Assembly (NCBI GenBank): GCA_013376985.1
Contig: JACABB010000037.1
Span: 1 to 49,858, forward strand
DNA: 49,858 bases
Source of the DNA: Bacteroidales bacterium
Lineage (GTDB): Bacteria > Bacteroidota > Bacteroidia > Bacteroidales > Tenuifilaceae
Direction of reading: 5' to 3'
The position numbers and the translations under genes were made by a program. The notes under the pieces are model-generated. The model searched no databases. It was not told the DNA's origin and saw only the letters and a program-made list of their open reading frames with translations. Shown here in pieces: positions 19,119-28,160 of the stretch. Numbering within the stretch: position 1 is the stretch's first letter; each line of letters begins with the position of its first letter.

Positions 19119-19187
19119 GCTCACCTTTGTGTCAAGTTTATTTAACTCTGAATTTTATAGGATGAGCAAATATCAAGTGACATACAT

Positions 19188-19220
19188 CAAAAAAGAAAAA
19201 AGATAGACCTTTGGGTCTAT
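19188..19220 (-). terminator. Terminator for the peroxiredoxin transcript
   Basis: A 7-base-pair stem (19203-19209 with 19214-19220) with a four-base loop, followed in the minus-strand direction by a long T-rich run. It is placed between the peroxiredoxin gene and the receptor operon and probably ends transcription from the former. Confidence 0.6.
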
Positions 19221-19429
19221 TTCATCGATAGTCCTGTTTGTTTTATCTATTAATGATTAGTGTTAAAAACGCAGAGTTTATATTTTAACACACAGCGCTA
19301 ATGCTCGATTTATATATAAAAGGAAGGGTTATTGAACATGTTTTGTTCAATAAAAGATAAATTTAGACTAATGCGAGTTCAATGCAAGTATAACAAATTG
19401 ATCCTAAATACAATATTAGATTGTTGCTT

Positions 19430-19498
19430 TGTCATGCTGAACGAAGTGAAGCATCTCGTATTTAGATAATTAGATCCTTCGCTTCGCTCAGGATGACA
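19430..19498. repeat. REP-like imperfect palindrome
   Basis: Two 27-base arms (19430-19456 and 19472-19498) match as inverted copies at 23 of 27 positions, around a 15-base centre. The arms carry the GAACGAAGTGAAGC and CTTCGCTTCGCTCAGG patterns that I recall as dispersed palindromes in many Bacteroidota genomes. No other copy is in this window. It is probably a non-autonomous repeat spread by a REP-type transposase; that origin is inference. Confidence 0.6.
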
Positions 19499-19569
19499 CC
19501 TTACATTGAATTGACATTAGATTACTATTGATTTAGTACCTCGAAAATGGAATGTTGGTTCGGTTCAGA

Positions 19570-20322
19570 TTATTGCAATTCTTTTAAGATTTTCAATGCT
19601 TCATCAACATGTTCCGCCACTTTTGTCTGGGAATTGAAAATATAAACCACCTTGCCCTCTTTATTTATAATATAAGTTACTCTCCCCGGGAGAAGTCCAA
19701 ATAAATTGGTTGGTACACCAAAAAGTTTACGAACGTTATTTTCCTCATCGCTTAGCAGCGTGTAGTTTAGTTTATATTTCTCAGCAAATTTATTATGGCT
19801 CTCAACCGATTGCCCGCTGATGCCAATAATCATAGCATCTGCTTGGTTGAATACATCAAATTGATCGCGAAAATAGCATGCTTCCTTTGTACATCCGGGG
19901 CTATCGTCCTTGGGGTAGAAGTAGATAACAAGTTTCTTTTTTCCAATGACGGTGTTTATATCAACTTGATTTCCATTTTGATCTTTTAAGGAAAATGTAG
20001 GAATACTATCCCCAATTTCAATTTTTTTCATTTCAGTATTTTTATTGGTTTGTGCATTGCTATTAAAAGTAAAATAGATAATGAAAAGCAGAAGGTAAAC
20101 TGCAAGATAGAAACGATAAAAGTTTCGAAATTTAATATAACCCTTATTTTCAGGGTAAATATTACCGAATAGTGCTTTTATCTCCTTCCAGAATAGTGGG
20201 TTAATATTAATTAACCAGCTATTAGTTTTGTATACAATTTTCCGAAATTTACTTCGGTAGTAGGTTAGGGGCAATCCCCATCCTACAAAAAGTACTAACC
20301 AGATGTATTTAAGTATACTCAT
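19570..20322 (-). CDS. Bcp-type peroxiredoxin with N-terminal membrane extension
   Basis: A 250-residue protein. Residues 100-250 form a complete Bcp/PrxQ peroxiredoxin: the peroxidatic Cys144 in DSPGCTKEAC, a second Cys149 five residues later (the usual resolving Cys of this class), and an Arg in PGRVTY. It reduces hydroperoxides using thioredoxin. The first 95 residues are unusual: hydrophobic segments near 4-18 and 70-90 flank a basic region, and this part is not found in standard Bcp (about 150 residues). The enzyme is therefore probably held at the inner membrane; which side the catalytic domain faces is not clear. ATG start with no competing start inside the extension that would give a clean short form, except the Met before KKIEIGDSIPTF at about residue 97. 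Confidence 0.87.
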   Translation of the reverse strand: MSILKYIWLVLFVGWGLPLTYYRSKFRKIVYKTNSWLININPLFWKEIKALFGNIYPENKGYIKFRNFYRFYLAVYLLLFIIYFTFNSNAQTNKNTEMKKIEIGDSIPTFSLKDQNGNQVDINTVIGKKKLVIYFYPKDDSPGCTKEACYFRDQFDVFNQADAMIIGISGQSVESHNKFAEKYKLNYTLLSDEENNVRKLFGVPTNLFGLLPGRVTYIINKEGKVVYIFNSQTKVAEHVDEALKILKELQ

Positions 20323-20382
20323 TGATTAAGAGTTTATTTTGCAAATTAAAATGCTAAAACAGAAAGAAATTTAGATGACAAT

Positions 20383-21165
20383 TCATTTCTTTGGAAACCA
20401 CGGAATAAAAGCACTTGTTTTTTCTATATATTCCTTGTATTGTGGTTTAGTTTCTTTCAACGATTTTTCAAGAAGAATCACTCCTGAAACTTTAATAATT
20501 AATGCTGTCATCAATATTGAGCCTAATACAGGCAGATAACTTCCTGCTGCAAGGCAAATTAACCCATAACCCCACCATACTGCCGAATCGCCAAAATAGT
20601 TTGGGTGTCGGGTGTATCTCCAAAAACCAGTATTCAATACTTTGCCTTTGTTCTCAGGGTTTACTTTGAATTTAGCAAGTTGAAAATCACCACCAGTCTC
20701 AAATGAAATACCAATTAACCAGATAGTAATTCCAATAAAATCTAAAATGCCTAAACCTTTGTTGGTGGAATAGTATTGTGCCCCGAGAAGAGGAGCAGAT
20801 ATCAACCACATTAACACTCCTTGAAGCAGAAATGTTTGAAAAAAGCTGATCCACCAGTAACGATGCTCGCCATAATTTTTTCGGAATTGTGCGTACCTAA
20901 AATCCTCTCCTTTCCCAATATTCCGCCATGCAAGGTAGATTGATAACCTTAATCCCCATATTGCCACTAGAATTAAAAGTAGAATTTTGCGGGTTTCAAA
21001 TCCATCGGTTTTAAAAAAGTAGAATATTGTAGTTACAACGAATCCAAAACCCCAGAAAAGGTCAACAATACTTGCATTCTTAAGGAAGATACTGATGACC
21101 CAAAGAGTAGTCATCATAATCATTATCACCAGAAATGCTTGAAGGTATATTTGCAGGAACGACAT
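20383..21165 (-). CDS. DUF1295 membrane protein (steroid-5-alpha-reductase-like)
   Basis: A 260-residue protein with six to seven membrane helices. The C-terminal motif GFWRYTRHPNYFGDSAVWWGYGL (near 180-200) is the signature of DUF1295, related to steroid 5-alpha-reductases and isoprenylcysteine methyltransferases, which use NADPH or SAM at the same RHPNY region. Substrate unknown. It lies 60 bases upstream of the peroxiredoxin gene on the same strand and 79 bases downstream of the DAK2-DegV gene; co-transcription is possible but not shown. Confidence 0.88.
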   Translation of the reverse strand: MSFLQIYLQAFLVIMIMMTTLWVISIFLKNASIVDLFWGFGFVVTTIFYFFKTDGFETRKILLLILVAIWGLRLSIYLAWRNIGKGEDFRYAQFRKNYGEHRYWWISFFQTFLLQGVLMWLISAPLLGAQYYSTNKGLGILDFIGITIWLIGISFETGGDFQLAKFKVNPENKGKVLNTGFWRYTRHPNYFGDSAVWWGYGLICLAAGSYLPVLGSILMTALIIKVSGVILLEKSLKETKPQYKEYIEKTSAFIPWFPKK

Positions 21166-21244
21166 TTTTAATATGGTTAAGTTTTTTAATTCACTAAATA
21201 GAATAGGCCTTTTAGAACACTAAGGCTTGATGATTTCCTCCATC

Positions 21245-23041
21245 TTATTCAAACATAAATGCAACAGATGCAGCGCCAATACCAGCGTTAGAACCAATAA
21301 CGGGCGAGATATTTACTATCGATATTGACTCCTTACCCGTTAGACTTTTCATTTTCTCGTTGTACCACTGAGCACCCTCATGATTATTGGCATGTAGCAC
21401 AATATAGTTCCAAATACTCTTGTTTGTACTTATTGTTTTAATATGTTGCATTACCTTCTCCATGTTCGATTTTTGGTTGTAGGTTTTTCCAAACACTACA
21501 GATTTTCCATTTTCATCCATCGAAACAATGGGGTTGATATTGAGTATACGGGCAACCAATCCTTTAAAATGAGAAACTCTTCCCCCACGAACCATATACT
21601 TAAGGGTTTTAACGCTAACATATATCCTTGAATCGGCTACCCATTTATTAGCCATTTCGATGATTGTATCATGCGAATGACCTGCTTCAATTGCTTGAGC
21701 AATGCGGAGGGTTATTAATCCCAATGCACCTGAGATATTCTTGGAGTTAATTACTGATATTGGTTTATTGAACTCCTTGCTGATTGCTTGTGCTGCTTTC
21801 TGGCTATTGAAAAGGGTTCCGCTGAACTTATCGGTTAAATGAACAGCAATTATAGAATCGTAGTGCGATGCAAGATGTGAGTATAGGTTAACAAATGCTT
21901 TTTCGTTCACCTGAGCCGTTTTGGGAAAGTCGCCGTTTTGTTCGAGTAGCTTGTAGAAATGCTCGGGTTGAATTGTAACCTTATCGAGGTAATGATTATC
22001 GCCAAAGAAAATATTAATTGGGAGAAGATGGATTTGATAAAAATCAATAAGTTCAGGCGATAGATCACAGGTTGAATCGGTTACCAGCGCAATTTTCCAT
22101 TTACGGTTGTAAACCGCTTCGCTCTGACGAACCATATCATCTGCTTTTTGATAGGTTATTGTGCCAAAATCTTTGAGATTATAAAATAAATTGGCAGGGT
22201 TATCGGTATGGATGTGAATTCTTTTAGTAGTTTCAGATCCCGCAACTACAATTGAATCACCATAGTTATTAAGGATATCTGTAAGTGCTTTTGAACTGAG
22301 AGTTCCATTTTTCAGAATTGCCTCGGTGCAAAATCGGTAATTAATTTTCTCCGAAACATGGTCGTCCAAGTTGGAAAAAAGAACAATTTCTGTTTTTGAT
22401 TTTAAAAGATGTCTAATATTGCTATTAAGAATAAAATCGATAATTCCTTCGATAAAAAGGACAAATCCTTTTGCTCCAGCATCAACAACGTTGGCTTTTG
22501 CAAGTACCTGAAGTTTTGATTTAGTTTCAATCAGCGATTTTTCGAGTACTGATTTTGAGTTAATAAGTAATTGGTTAAAATCTGGTATAATTCTACGATT
22601 GGTATAAATAAAATCAGCCCACTCTTTAATTACGGTTAGCATTGTACCCTCAACAGGGTTTGCAACTGCTTCGTAAATATATTGTACCGATTTTTTTATA
22701 CTAACGGCGAACTGATCTAGAGAGATAGTGCTATGATTCCCTGTTTCGTTACTTAACCCGTACATAAACTGGGCGAAAATAATACCTGAGTTTCCACGAG
22801 CGTTCATAAGGGTTGCCTCGGCAATAAGATCAGCAGTTATTTTGTATGATTTATTTGGGTGGATTGATTCAATAACGGATCGGATAGTCGATGCTAGGTT
22901 TGTACCAGTATCTCCATCGTTTACTGGGAATACATTAATTTTATTAAGTTCAATCTGATTTTCAAGTATCCTTTTTGCCCCAGCAACAAAGGTGTAGTAT
23001 AACCTTCTTCCATCGATTTCTAAAACAGGAATATTTTGCAT
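21245..23041 (-). CDS. DAK2-DegV fusion protein, fatty-acid-kinase-like
   Basis: A 598-residue fusion. The N-terminal DAK2/DhaL domain (about 8-205) carries the Mg-ATP motif VNDGDTGTNL and a NARGNSGIIFAQF loop; a middle region (about 215-305) has the FCTEAIL segment seen in FakA; the C-terminal DegV domain (about 312-597) begins VTDSTCDLSPELIDFY and has FSGTLFNSQKAA and MVRGGRVSHFKG. In Firmicutes the kinase FakA and the fatty-acid-binding FakB (DegV family) are separate proteins that phosphorylate exogenous fatty acids. Here both parts are on one chain. Function as a fatty acid kinase is inferred from the domains. Confidence 0.92.
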   Translation of the reverse strand: MQNIPVLEIDGRRLYYTFVAGAKRILENQIELNKINVFPVNDGDTGTNLASTIRSVIESIHPNKSYKITADLIAEATLMNARGNSGIIFAQFMYGLSNETGNHSTISLDQFAVSIKKSVQYIYEAVANPVEGTMLTVIKEWADFIYTNRRIIPDFNQLLINSKSVLEKSLIETKSKLQVLAKANVVDAGAKGFVLFIEGIIDFILNSNIRHLLKSKTEIVLFSNLDDHVSEKINYRFCTEAILKNGTLSSKALTDILNNYGDSIVVAGSETTKRIHIHTDNPANLFYNLKDFGTITYQKADDMVRQSEAVYNRKWKIALVTDSTCDLSPELIDFYQIHLLPINIFFGDNHYLDKVTIQPEHFYKLLEQNGDFPKTAQVNEKAFVNLYSHLASHYDSIIAVHLTDKFSGTLFNSQKAAQAISKEFNKPISVINSKNISGALGLITLRIAQAIEAGHSHDTIIEMANKWVADSRIYVSVKTLKYMVRGGRVSHFKGLVARILNINPIVSMDENGKSVVFGKTYNQKSNMEKVMQHIKTISTNKSIWNYIVLHANNHEGAQWYNEKMKSLTGKESISIVNISPVIGSNAGIGAASVAFMFE

Positions 23042-23448
23042 AGTTAGGCATTAATATTCTATTTATACCCTAATTAAAAGACCTTCCAAGTATTATTAGT
23101 TTGAAAAGTACAATTGCAGTGTACAAGCAAGTTATGAAATTTTTCAGAATCACAATACTTATAATCCTAGAACAGAGGATAATGTTTTTTGTTCAAAATA
23201 AAATATTAAATCTCTAAACAATACAGGATGAATGTGAAGCATAACAAGGTAACCCAATTAGAATTATGATTGGGTGGATTTGCCAGAGATTAAGCAACCC
23301 TGCTTCGAATGTATAGAATGAATAGGGTAATAGTGTCGTTAATTTTAAGTGGATGCGCTTGAGTATTTAGAAAATTAATTATCACTTATTCATCTTTTTA
23401 TTTCGATGATTTTTGTATAAAAGGGTAACCCAAAGAGTTTGTGTTAAA
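23042..23448. other. Intergenic region without a recognised feature
   Basis: 407 bases between the DAK2-DegV gene start and the methyltransferase end. A short inverted repeat (ACCCAAT with ATTGGGT, about 23254-23275) is visible without a T tract. No ORF here looks like a gene. Confidence 0.5.
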
Positions 23449-24150
23449 TTATTTTTCAGCATAAATAGTTGTCCAAAGCAAATGCTTTCGGGTACAATCA
23501 GCCAATTTATACCCAGCATTTTTAATCCATTGTAAATGGTTGGCAAGAGTCGAATGGTAATCATGTTCTTGCTGGTGTTGCATCCACATATTCCATTCAT
23601 CATTGCTTGCGCCTTGCTCTACGGCATATTTTTTCCATCTTTCAATATGTTTATTGTAGATAAAATCGGTTTCCCCACTAAATTGATCACAGAACGAAAG
23701 AACTCCATTAGGAGTTTGATAACGATAAAGCTTCTGAAAAAGCAGTTCTTTATCTTTATCATTAATATGATGAATTGAAATGCTTGATAAAACTAGATCG
23801 AAAGTGTTATTAGGGAATTCAATCTCCTTGAAATCATTTTGAATATATTTAATATTTGCAGATGATAGTCTTGATTTGCATTCGTTTATACATTCTGCGG
23901 ATATATCTAGGGCTACAATTGTAGCATTGGGATACCTTTGATGAATCATCTGGGTGAGGTTCCCAGTACCACATCCCAATTCAAGAATAGTTTTAGGCTG
24001 AAAATCAGGATTAATGTAGATAAAAAGAGATTTGAGCATTTCATTATAATCTGGCACACACCGTTGAATGGAGCCTGTGTAACTTTTACTAATCTCGTCG
24101 TAAAAGGCATCTACGTTACTTAACTTTTTTTGGACGATATTTTTTTGCAT
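23449..24150 (-). CDS. Class I SAM-dependent methyltransferase
   Basis: About 233 residues from the ATG at 24150; a longer reading would need a TTG start at 24198. The Rossmann core contains ILELGCGTGNLTQMI (SAM-binding motif I), VALDISAECINECK (motif II) and FDLVLSSISIHHI (motif IV), as in UbiE/Methyltransf_11-type enzymes. The substrate cannot be told from the sequence; the family methylates small molecules, quinones and lipids. It is downstream of the small DUF5362-like gene by 52 bases on the same strand. Confidence 0.85.
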   Translation of the reverse strand: MQKNIVQKKLSNVDAFYDEISKSYTGSIQRCVPDYNEMLKSLFIYINPDFQPKTILELGCGTGNLTQMIHQRYPNATIVALDISAECINECKSRLSSANIKYIQNDFKEIEFPNNTFDLVLSSISIHHINDKDKELLFQKLYRYQTPNGVLSFCDQFSGETDFIYNKHIERWKKYAVEQGASNDEWNMWMQHQQEHDYHSTLANHLQWIKNAGYKLADCTRKHLLWTTIYAEK

Positions 24151-24202
24151 CAAGTTAATTTTTGAAAGAGCGAATATTGTTAAATATTTTAAAATCAATG
24201 AA

Positions 24203-24658
24203 TTATATCATTGTTTTTACTATAATTAACCCAATAATAATTAGAATATATAAAGCAAAAACTACAATAGTCATTATCCCAACATATTGGAAATGCAATT
24301 TAAGATTTTTAAAAGCAAGACTTAAATCTAGGCTACTCCTATCCCTAAGTGCTTTCTTTGTATTTGTTGAGAAGCGGAATAGTAGGAGAATGGGATAAAA
24401 ATAAACTGTTCCAAATACAAAGTAGAATAATATAATTGCGAGTTTCAACGCAGTTCCCATTGAACCATTATCAAATGCAAATAAAGCGAATACCATTACT
24501 ATTCCAATGAGTATTAAAAATGCAATGCCAATAAATCCTATTATTGAAAAGAAACTAGTCCAACGCCAAATTGTATCGAGGCTGTATATAGAATCGTTGG
24601 TTAGTTCTATTCTCGCATCTATTTCGTTTTTTGGTAATTCTTGCTCAAATGTATCCAT
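24203..24658 (-). CDS. Small DUF5362-like membrane protein
   Basis: About 151 residues from the ATG at 24658 (MDTFEQELPKNEIDARIELT). The longer frame to 24748 would need a TTG start and would begin against the terminator at 24751-24782, so the shorter start is preferred. It has three hydrophobic segments (about 32-60, 67-90 and 125-148) with a conserved-looking KNLKLHFQYVGIM before the last one, resembling the DUF5362 family of unknown function. Confidence 0.72.
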   Translation of the reverse strand: MDTFEQELPKNEIDARIELTNDSIYSLDTIWRWTSFFSIIGFIGIAFLILIGIVMVFALFAFDNGSMGTALKLAIILFYFVFGTVYFYPILLLFRFSTNTKKALRDRSSLDLSLAFKNLKLHFQYVGIMTIVVFALYILIIIGLIIVKTMI

Positions 24659-24750
24659 GGTACTTGGTTTTAGGTTGGTGTGTACAAAAATCAATCTATT
24701 CAAAAATAGTAAAGTTATTTGAGACGTAAATTGGAGCTCCTCCAGCAAAA

Positions 24751-24782
24751 AGTTTAAAGCAGCAATTCTGCTGCTTTAAACT
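24751..24782 (-). terminator. Terminator of the tricorn-type protease gene
   Basis: A perfect 14-base-pair stem (24751-24764 with 24769-24782) around the loop ATTC, 22 bases after the stop codon of the protease gene, followed on the minus strand by TTTTGC. It is the strongest hairpin in the window. Confidence 0.75.
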
Positions 24783-24804
24783 AATCTATATCTTTCTTTT
24801 CAAA

Positions 24805-27800
24805 CTATTTGACCATTTTTAAAAGTTCCTCAACAGCTTTTTCTAGCTGTTGATCTCTACCTTTGCTAATTATTAAAGGTTCATTCTTAACAACAAAATC
24901 AGGTACCGTTTCTAAATTTTCTAACCACTGTCCTTTGCTGTTTTTTGTACTTACAGGCACTACGCCCCAACGAGTAGCACCATCCTGTAAATTTTCCCAT
25001 CCTGCAAAGCTGCAAGTACCTGGTGTTGGCATACCAATAGTTTTACCTATCCCTAAGTCCTGATATCCACATGCAAAGCAATGACCATCGCTGTAATTTG
25101 CCTCATTAAACATGGCTACTGTGGGTTTTGTCCAACGGAAAGAGGGTTCGTATCCAAGTGAACGTTTGTCATTCCTATAATCTAAGAACTTATTCCCAGT
25201 AAAGAACATAGTTAAATCAGAAACAAGGTCGCCTCCGCCATTAAAACGGGTATCAATAATAACACCTTTTCGGTCGTGGAATTTGCCCATCATCTCTTCA
25301 TAGATATCACGATAGGGTCCATCGCTCATACCCGGAATATGTACGTATCCTAACTGCCCATTACTAATCTTATCAACCTCCTCCTCATTCTTTTTTACCC
25401 ATCGTTTATAGAGCAAACCGTTTTCCTCTTCAAGAGAAATTGGTTTAACAGATATTTGTTGCCTTGTGTTGGTTATTGGATCAAGAACTTGTAATAGGGT
25501 ATATTTATCAACTTTGCGGTTAAGGAACATAGCAATATCCTTATCCGCAGAGATTGTTTCACCATCAATCTGTTCGATTATCATTCCTGAGTTAACCTTG
25601 ATGTTCGATTTATCGAGTGGTCCTCCCTGAATTACCTCGACAATTTTAATGCCATCGCCAGTAAAATCATAATCCATAAATATACCAAGAGATGCAGTTG
25701 CATCACCATCTGAATTTCTTGAATTATACTTTGCCCCAGAATGGGAGCTGTTGAGTTCGCCAAGCATTTCCGATAGCAAATCCGCAAATTCGTAGCCATT
25801 ACCTATACTTGGAAGATATTTCATGTAATCGCCGCGAAGTTCATCCCAGTTGGCTCCATGGAATGATGATGTGTAGAAACCTGTTTTGGTGCGTTGCCAA
25901 ACATGATCGAACATGTATTTCATTTCGGCAGACACATTTAGCTTCATTTCCCCCTTTATCGCAATTGATTCACGCTTCCCTTTATCAACATTGATTTTTG
26001 AAATTTTCCCATCGGCAAGAAGGAATAGATTCTTCATCTCCTTATCCCATTTAAGTTGTCCATTGTTGACATCGAGTTGAATTTCCATTTTGGCCTCCTT
26101 CGTGCGAAGGTTTGTACTCCAAAGATTTAAGCCTTTTTCGAAACTTGATAAATAGTATAAAGTCTCTCCATCTTTTGATAACACTGCATCACCGAGTGAT
26201 GATGAGTTTATGGTCAATCTTGTTTTACGTTCTCGAATATTATCCCAATCGAATTTCAAAATGCTATCCTTTTTTACCTCATTAGTTTTTTTATCCTTCG
26301 AGTCTTCTTTATTCTTCTTCTCTTTATCCTTTTGCTTTTCCTCTGTGGTCTTAAGAAGATCGTAATCCTCTTTGCTTAGGTTAAAACGATCCCAAGCATC
26401 TTTAGTGAAGAACATGCTGTATACATCAGTTTGTCTATCACCGCTGTTTGCATAGCTTCTCATCCCATCGCGATTACTGAACCAGATCATCTGTTTGCCT
26501 TCATTTGCCCATTTTGGACTGAAATCGTTATATCCGCTTTGGGTTAGGTTTATCATCTTACTCTTTCCATCGGCAGCAATGATTACAGCCTCCCCATTAG
26601 CCATTACTGGATTATATTCAACTAAAAGCCATTTACTGTCTGGACTCCATGTAAAATACTGATCACCATCTGCCATGTAATATAGTTCATTTGGGGTAAG
26701 TATGGTTCGGGTTTGTTTGCTAGCAATATTATAAATCACAAGCGAAGCTCGATTTTCAATATAAGCTATTTCTTTTCCGTCTGGTGAGTATTGGGGTTCA
26801 TAGCAGTTATTCTCGCTACTAAAAAGTGGTTCTTCTTTTAGCACTGTTGAAGCGTAGAAATAAGGTTCTTCTTTGCGTATTTTTTTAGTTTGATAAATTT
26901 GCCACCTCCCATTACGTTCGCTAGCATAAAGAATTGATTCTCCATCGGGTGAGAAACTTACAAATTGCTCTTGTTCTGGGGTATTGGTGATTCGTTTAGT
27001 TATTCCCCCCTCAACGGATGAAACGAAAATTTCGCCTCTAGCAACAAAAACGATCTCTTTCCCATTTGGTGAGATATCCATTTCCTTTGCGTTTCCATTG
27101 ATTGAGAGAAACAAATCGTTATTACGCTTATCCTCGGTACGAATTGTTACAGGTACTCTTTGGGGTTCGCTACCTGATGTCATTGTATATAATTCACCAT
27201 CGTAACCAAAACATAGTGTTCCATTATTACTAATGCTTAGAAAACGAACAGGGAATTTTTTTAAACTCGTAATCTGTTGCTTTTGTTGAGGATTATCTAA
27301 ACTTAGTTTATGAACATTAAAGTTTCCACTCTCTTCGCTTAGGTAATATATACTTTTATCATTATCGGCAAAAACTGGATTTCGATCCTCTCCTTTAAAA
27401 TTTGTAATCATCTTTTGCTCCCCAGTTTTACTATCGTATAGCCAAATATCACGGGTAATTGATGATGTATGATGCTTACGAAACTCATTCTCACCACCCT
27501 TTTTATCATGATAAACCATAAACCGACCATCTTTGCTAACTTGAACGGCTTCAGCAGGAAATGTCCAAACCATGCTTACACGACCGCCATTTACTGGCAC
27601 GCTGTATAGTTCTGGTTGTGAATTTGTTGGGAACTGTCTATGGCTGGCTAAATCCTGACGTAGTCCTCCAAATATCACCGATTTATCATCAGCGGTGAAT
27701 GTGTAAGGGTATTCATTTTTAGAATGAAAAGTTAATCGTTTGGGTTCTCCTCCTTCTGAGTTAACAATGAATATATCGAAGTTTCCATATCGATCCGATG

Positions 27801-28044
27801 CAAATGCAATAGACTTGCCATCATGGCTCCATACCGGCATGAAATCGTATGCCTCATTGAAAGTAATTGCTCTTGCAGTACCTCCTGTTGATGGTACGGT
27901 GTAAATATCGCCCTTGTAAGTAAAAGCGATTGTTTGCCCATCAGGAGAAATTGCCGAATATCGTAACCAATTTGGATTATTCTCTCCTATAATTTGGGTT
28001 ATTCCCCAAAAAAGGAATAATGTTATATTTATTAATTGTTTCAT
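24805..28044 (-). CDS. Tricorn-type S41 serine protease
   Basis: A 1079-residue protein with a signal peptide (about 1-20). Residues 25-700 contain repeated beta-propeller blades of the SPDGK type (for example SHDGKSIAFASDRYG, SPDGESILYASERNG, SPDGKEIAYIENR), a KEK-rich linker near 565-590, a tricorn C1-like domain, a PDZ domain (about 790-880) and the S41 core. The likely catalytic set fits the tricorn pattern: His768 in NSSHSGAKY and Ser985-Asp986 in NYSDGH; a Glu in the ENLETVPD segment near the end is the probable third partner. Such enzymes trim peptides; this one is exported, unlike the archaeal cytosolic form. Confidence 0.94.
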   Translation of the reverse strand: MKQLINITLFLFWGITQIIGENNPNWLRYSAISPDGQTIAFTYKGDIYTVPSTGGTARAITFNEAYDFMPVWSHDGKSIAFASDRYGNFDIFIVNSEGGEPKRLTFHSKNEYPYTFTADDKSVIFGGLRQDLASHRQFPTNSQPELYSVPVNGGRVSMVWTFPAEAVQVSKDGRFMVYHDKKGGENEFRKHHTSSITRDIWLYDSKTGEQKMITNFKGEDRNPVFADNDKSIYYLSEESGNFNVHKLSLDNPQQKQQITSLKKFPVRFLSISNNGTLCFGYDGELYTMTSGSEPQRVPVTIRTEDKRNNDLFLSINGNAKEMDISPNGKEIVFVARGEIFVSSVEGGITKRITNTPEQEQFVSFSPDGESILYASERNGRWQIYQTKKIRKEEPYFYASTVLKEEPLFSSENNCYEPQYSPDGKEIAYIENRASLVIYNIASKQTRTILTPNELYYMADGDQYFTWSPDSKWLLVEYNPVMANGEAVIIAADGKSKMINLTQSGYNDFSPKWANEGKQMIWFSNRDGMRSYANSGDRQTDVYSMFFTKDAWDRFNLSKEDYDLLKTTEEKQKDKEKKNKEDSKDKKTNEVKKDSILKFDWDNIRERKTRLTINSSSLGDAVLSKDGETLYYLSSFEKGLNLWSTNLRTKEAKMEIQLDVNNGQLKWDKEMKNLFLLADGKISKINVDKGKRESIAIKGEMKLNVSAEMKYMFDHVWQRTKTGFYTSSFHGANWDELRGDYMKYLPSIGNGYEFADLLSEMLGELNSSHSGAKYNSRNSDGDATASLGIFMDYDFTGDGIKIVEVIQGGPLDKSNIKVNSGMIIEQIDGETISADKDIAMFLNRKVDKYTLLQVLDPITNTRQQISVKPISLEEENGLLYKRWVKKNEEEVDKISNGQLGYVHIPGMSDGPYRDIYEEMMGKFHDRKGVIIDTRFNGGGDLVSDLTMFFTGNKFLDYRNDKRSLGYEPSFRWTKPTVAMFNEANYSDGHCFACGYQDLGIGKTIGMPTPGTCSFAGWENLQDGATRWGVVPVSTKNSKGQWLENLETVPDFVVKNEPLIISKGRDQQLEKAVEELLKMVK

Positions 28045-28135
28045 AGATTGATATTTGTAGTTAATTAGTTGCTTTTATTAAATACTCTTTATCGGTTTAT
28101 TTTTGGTGCTTGAATCCTATGACTCATATGTTGAT

Positions 28136-28160
28136 AAATAGTTTAGTCCATAAACTATTT
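28136..28160 (-). terminator. Hairpin at the end of the MBL-fold gene
   Basis: A perfect 9-base-pair stem AAATAGTTT with AAACTATTT and a 7-base loop; it starts inside the last codon and stop codon of the MBL gene. Only a short T run follows, so it is a weak terminator at best. Confidence 0.4.

Larger units (their letters stand above)
19125..19569. other. Intergenic region with terminator and REP-like palindrome
   Basis: 445 bases without a credible gene, between the receptor gene start and the end of the peroxiredoxin gene. It holds the receptor promoter region (not precisely placed), a minus-strand terminator at 19188-19220 and a REP-like palindrome at 19430-19498. The rest is AT-rich and shows nothing else. 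Confidence 0.7.

Noticed and set aside
23536-23778. Hydrophobic plus-strand frame opposite the methyltransferase
   Set aside because: Antisense shadow; the methyltransferase motifs on the other strand explain the coding signal.
24151-24198. Longer N-terminus of the methyltransferase
   Set aside because: It would need a TTG start and adds a hydrophobic stretch not expected in the family; the ATG at 24150 is better.
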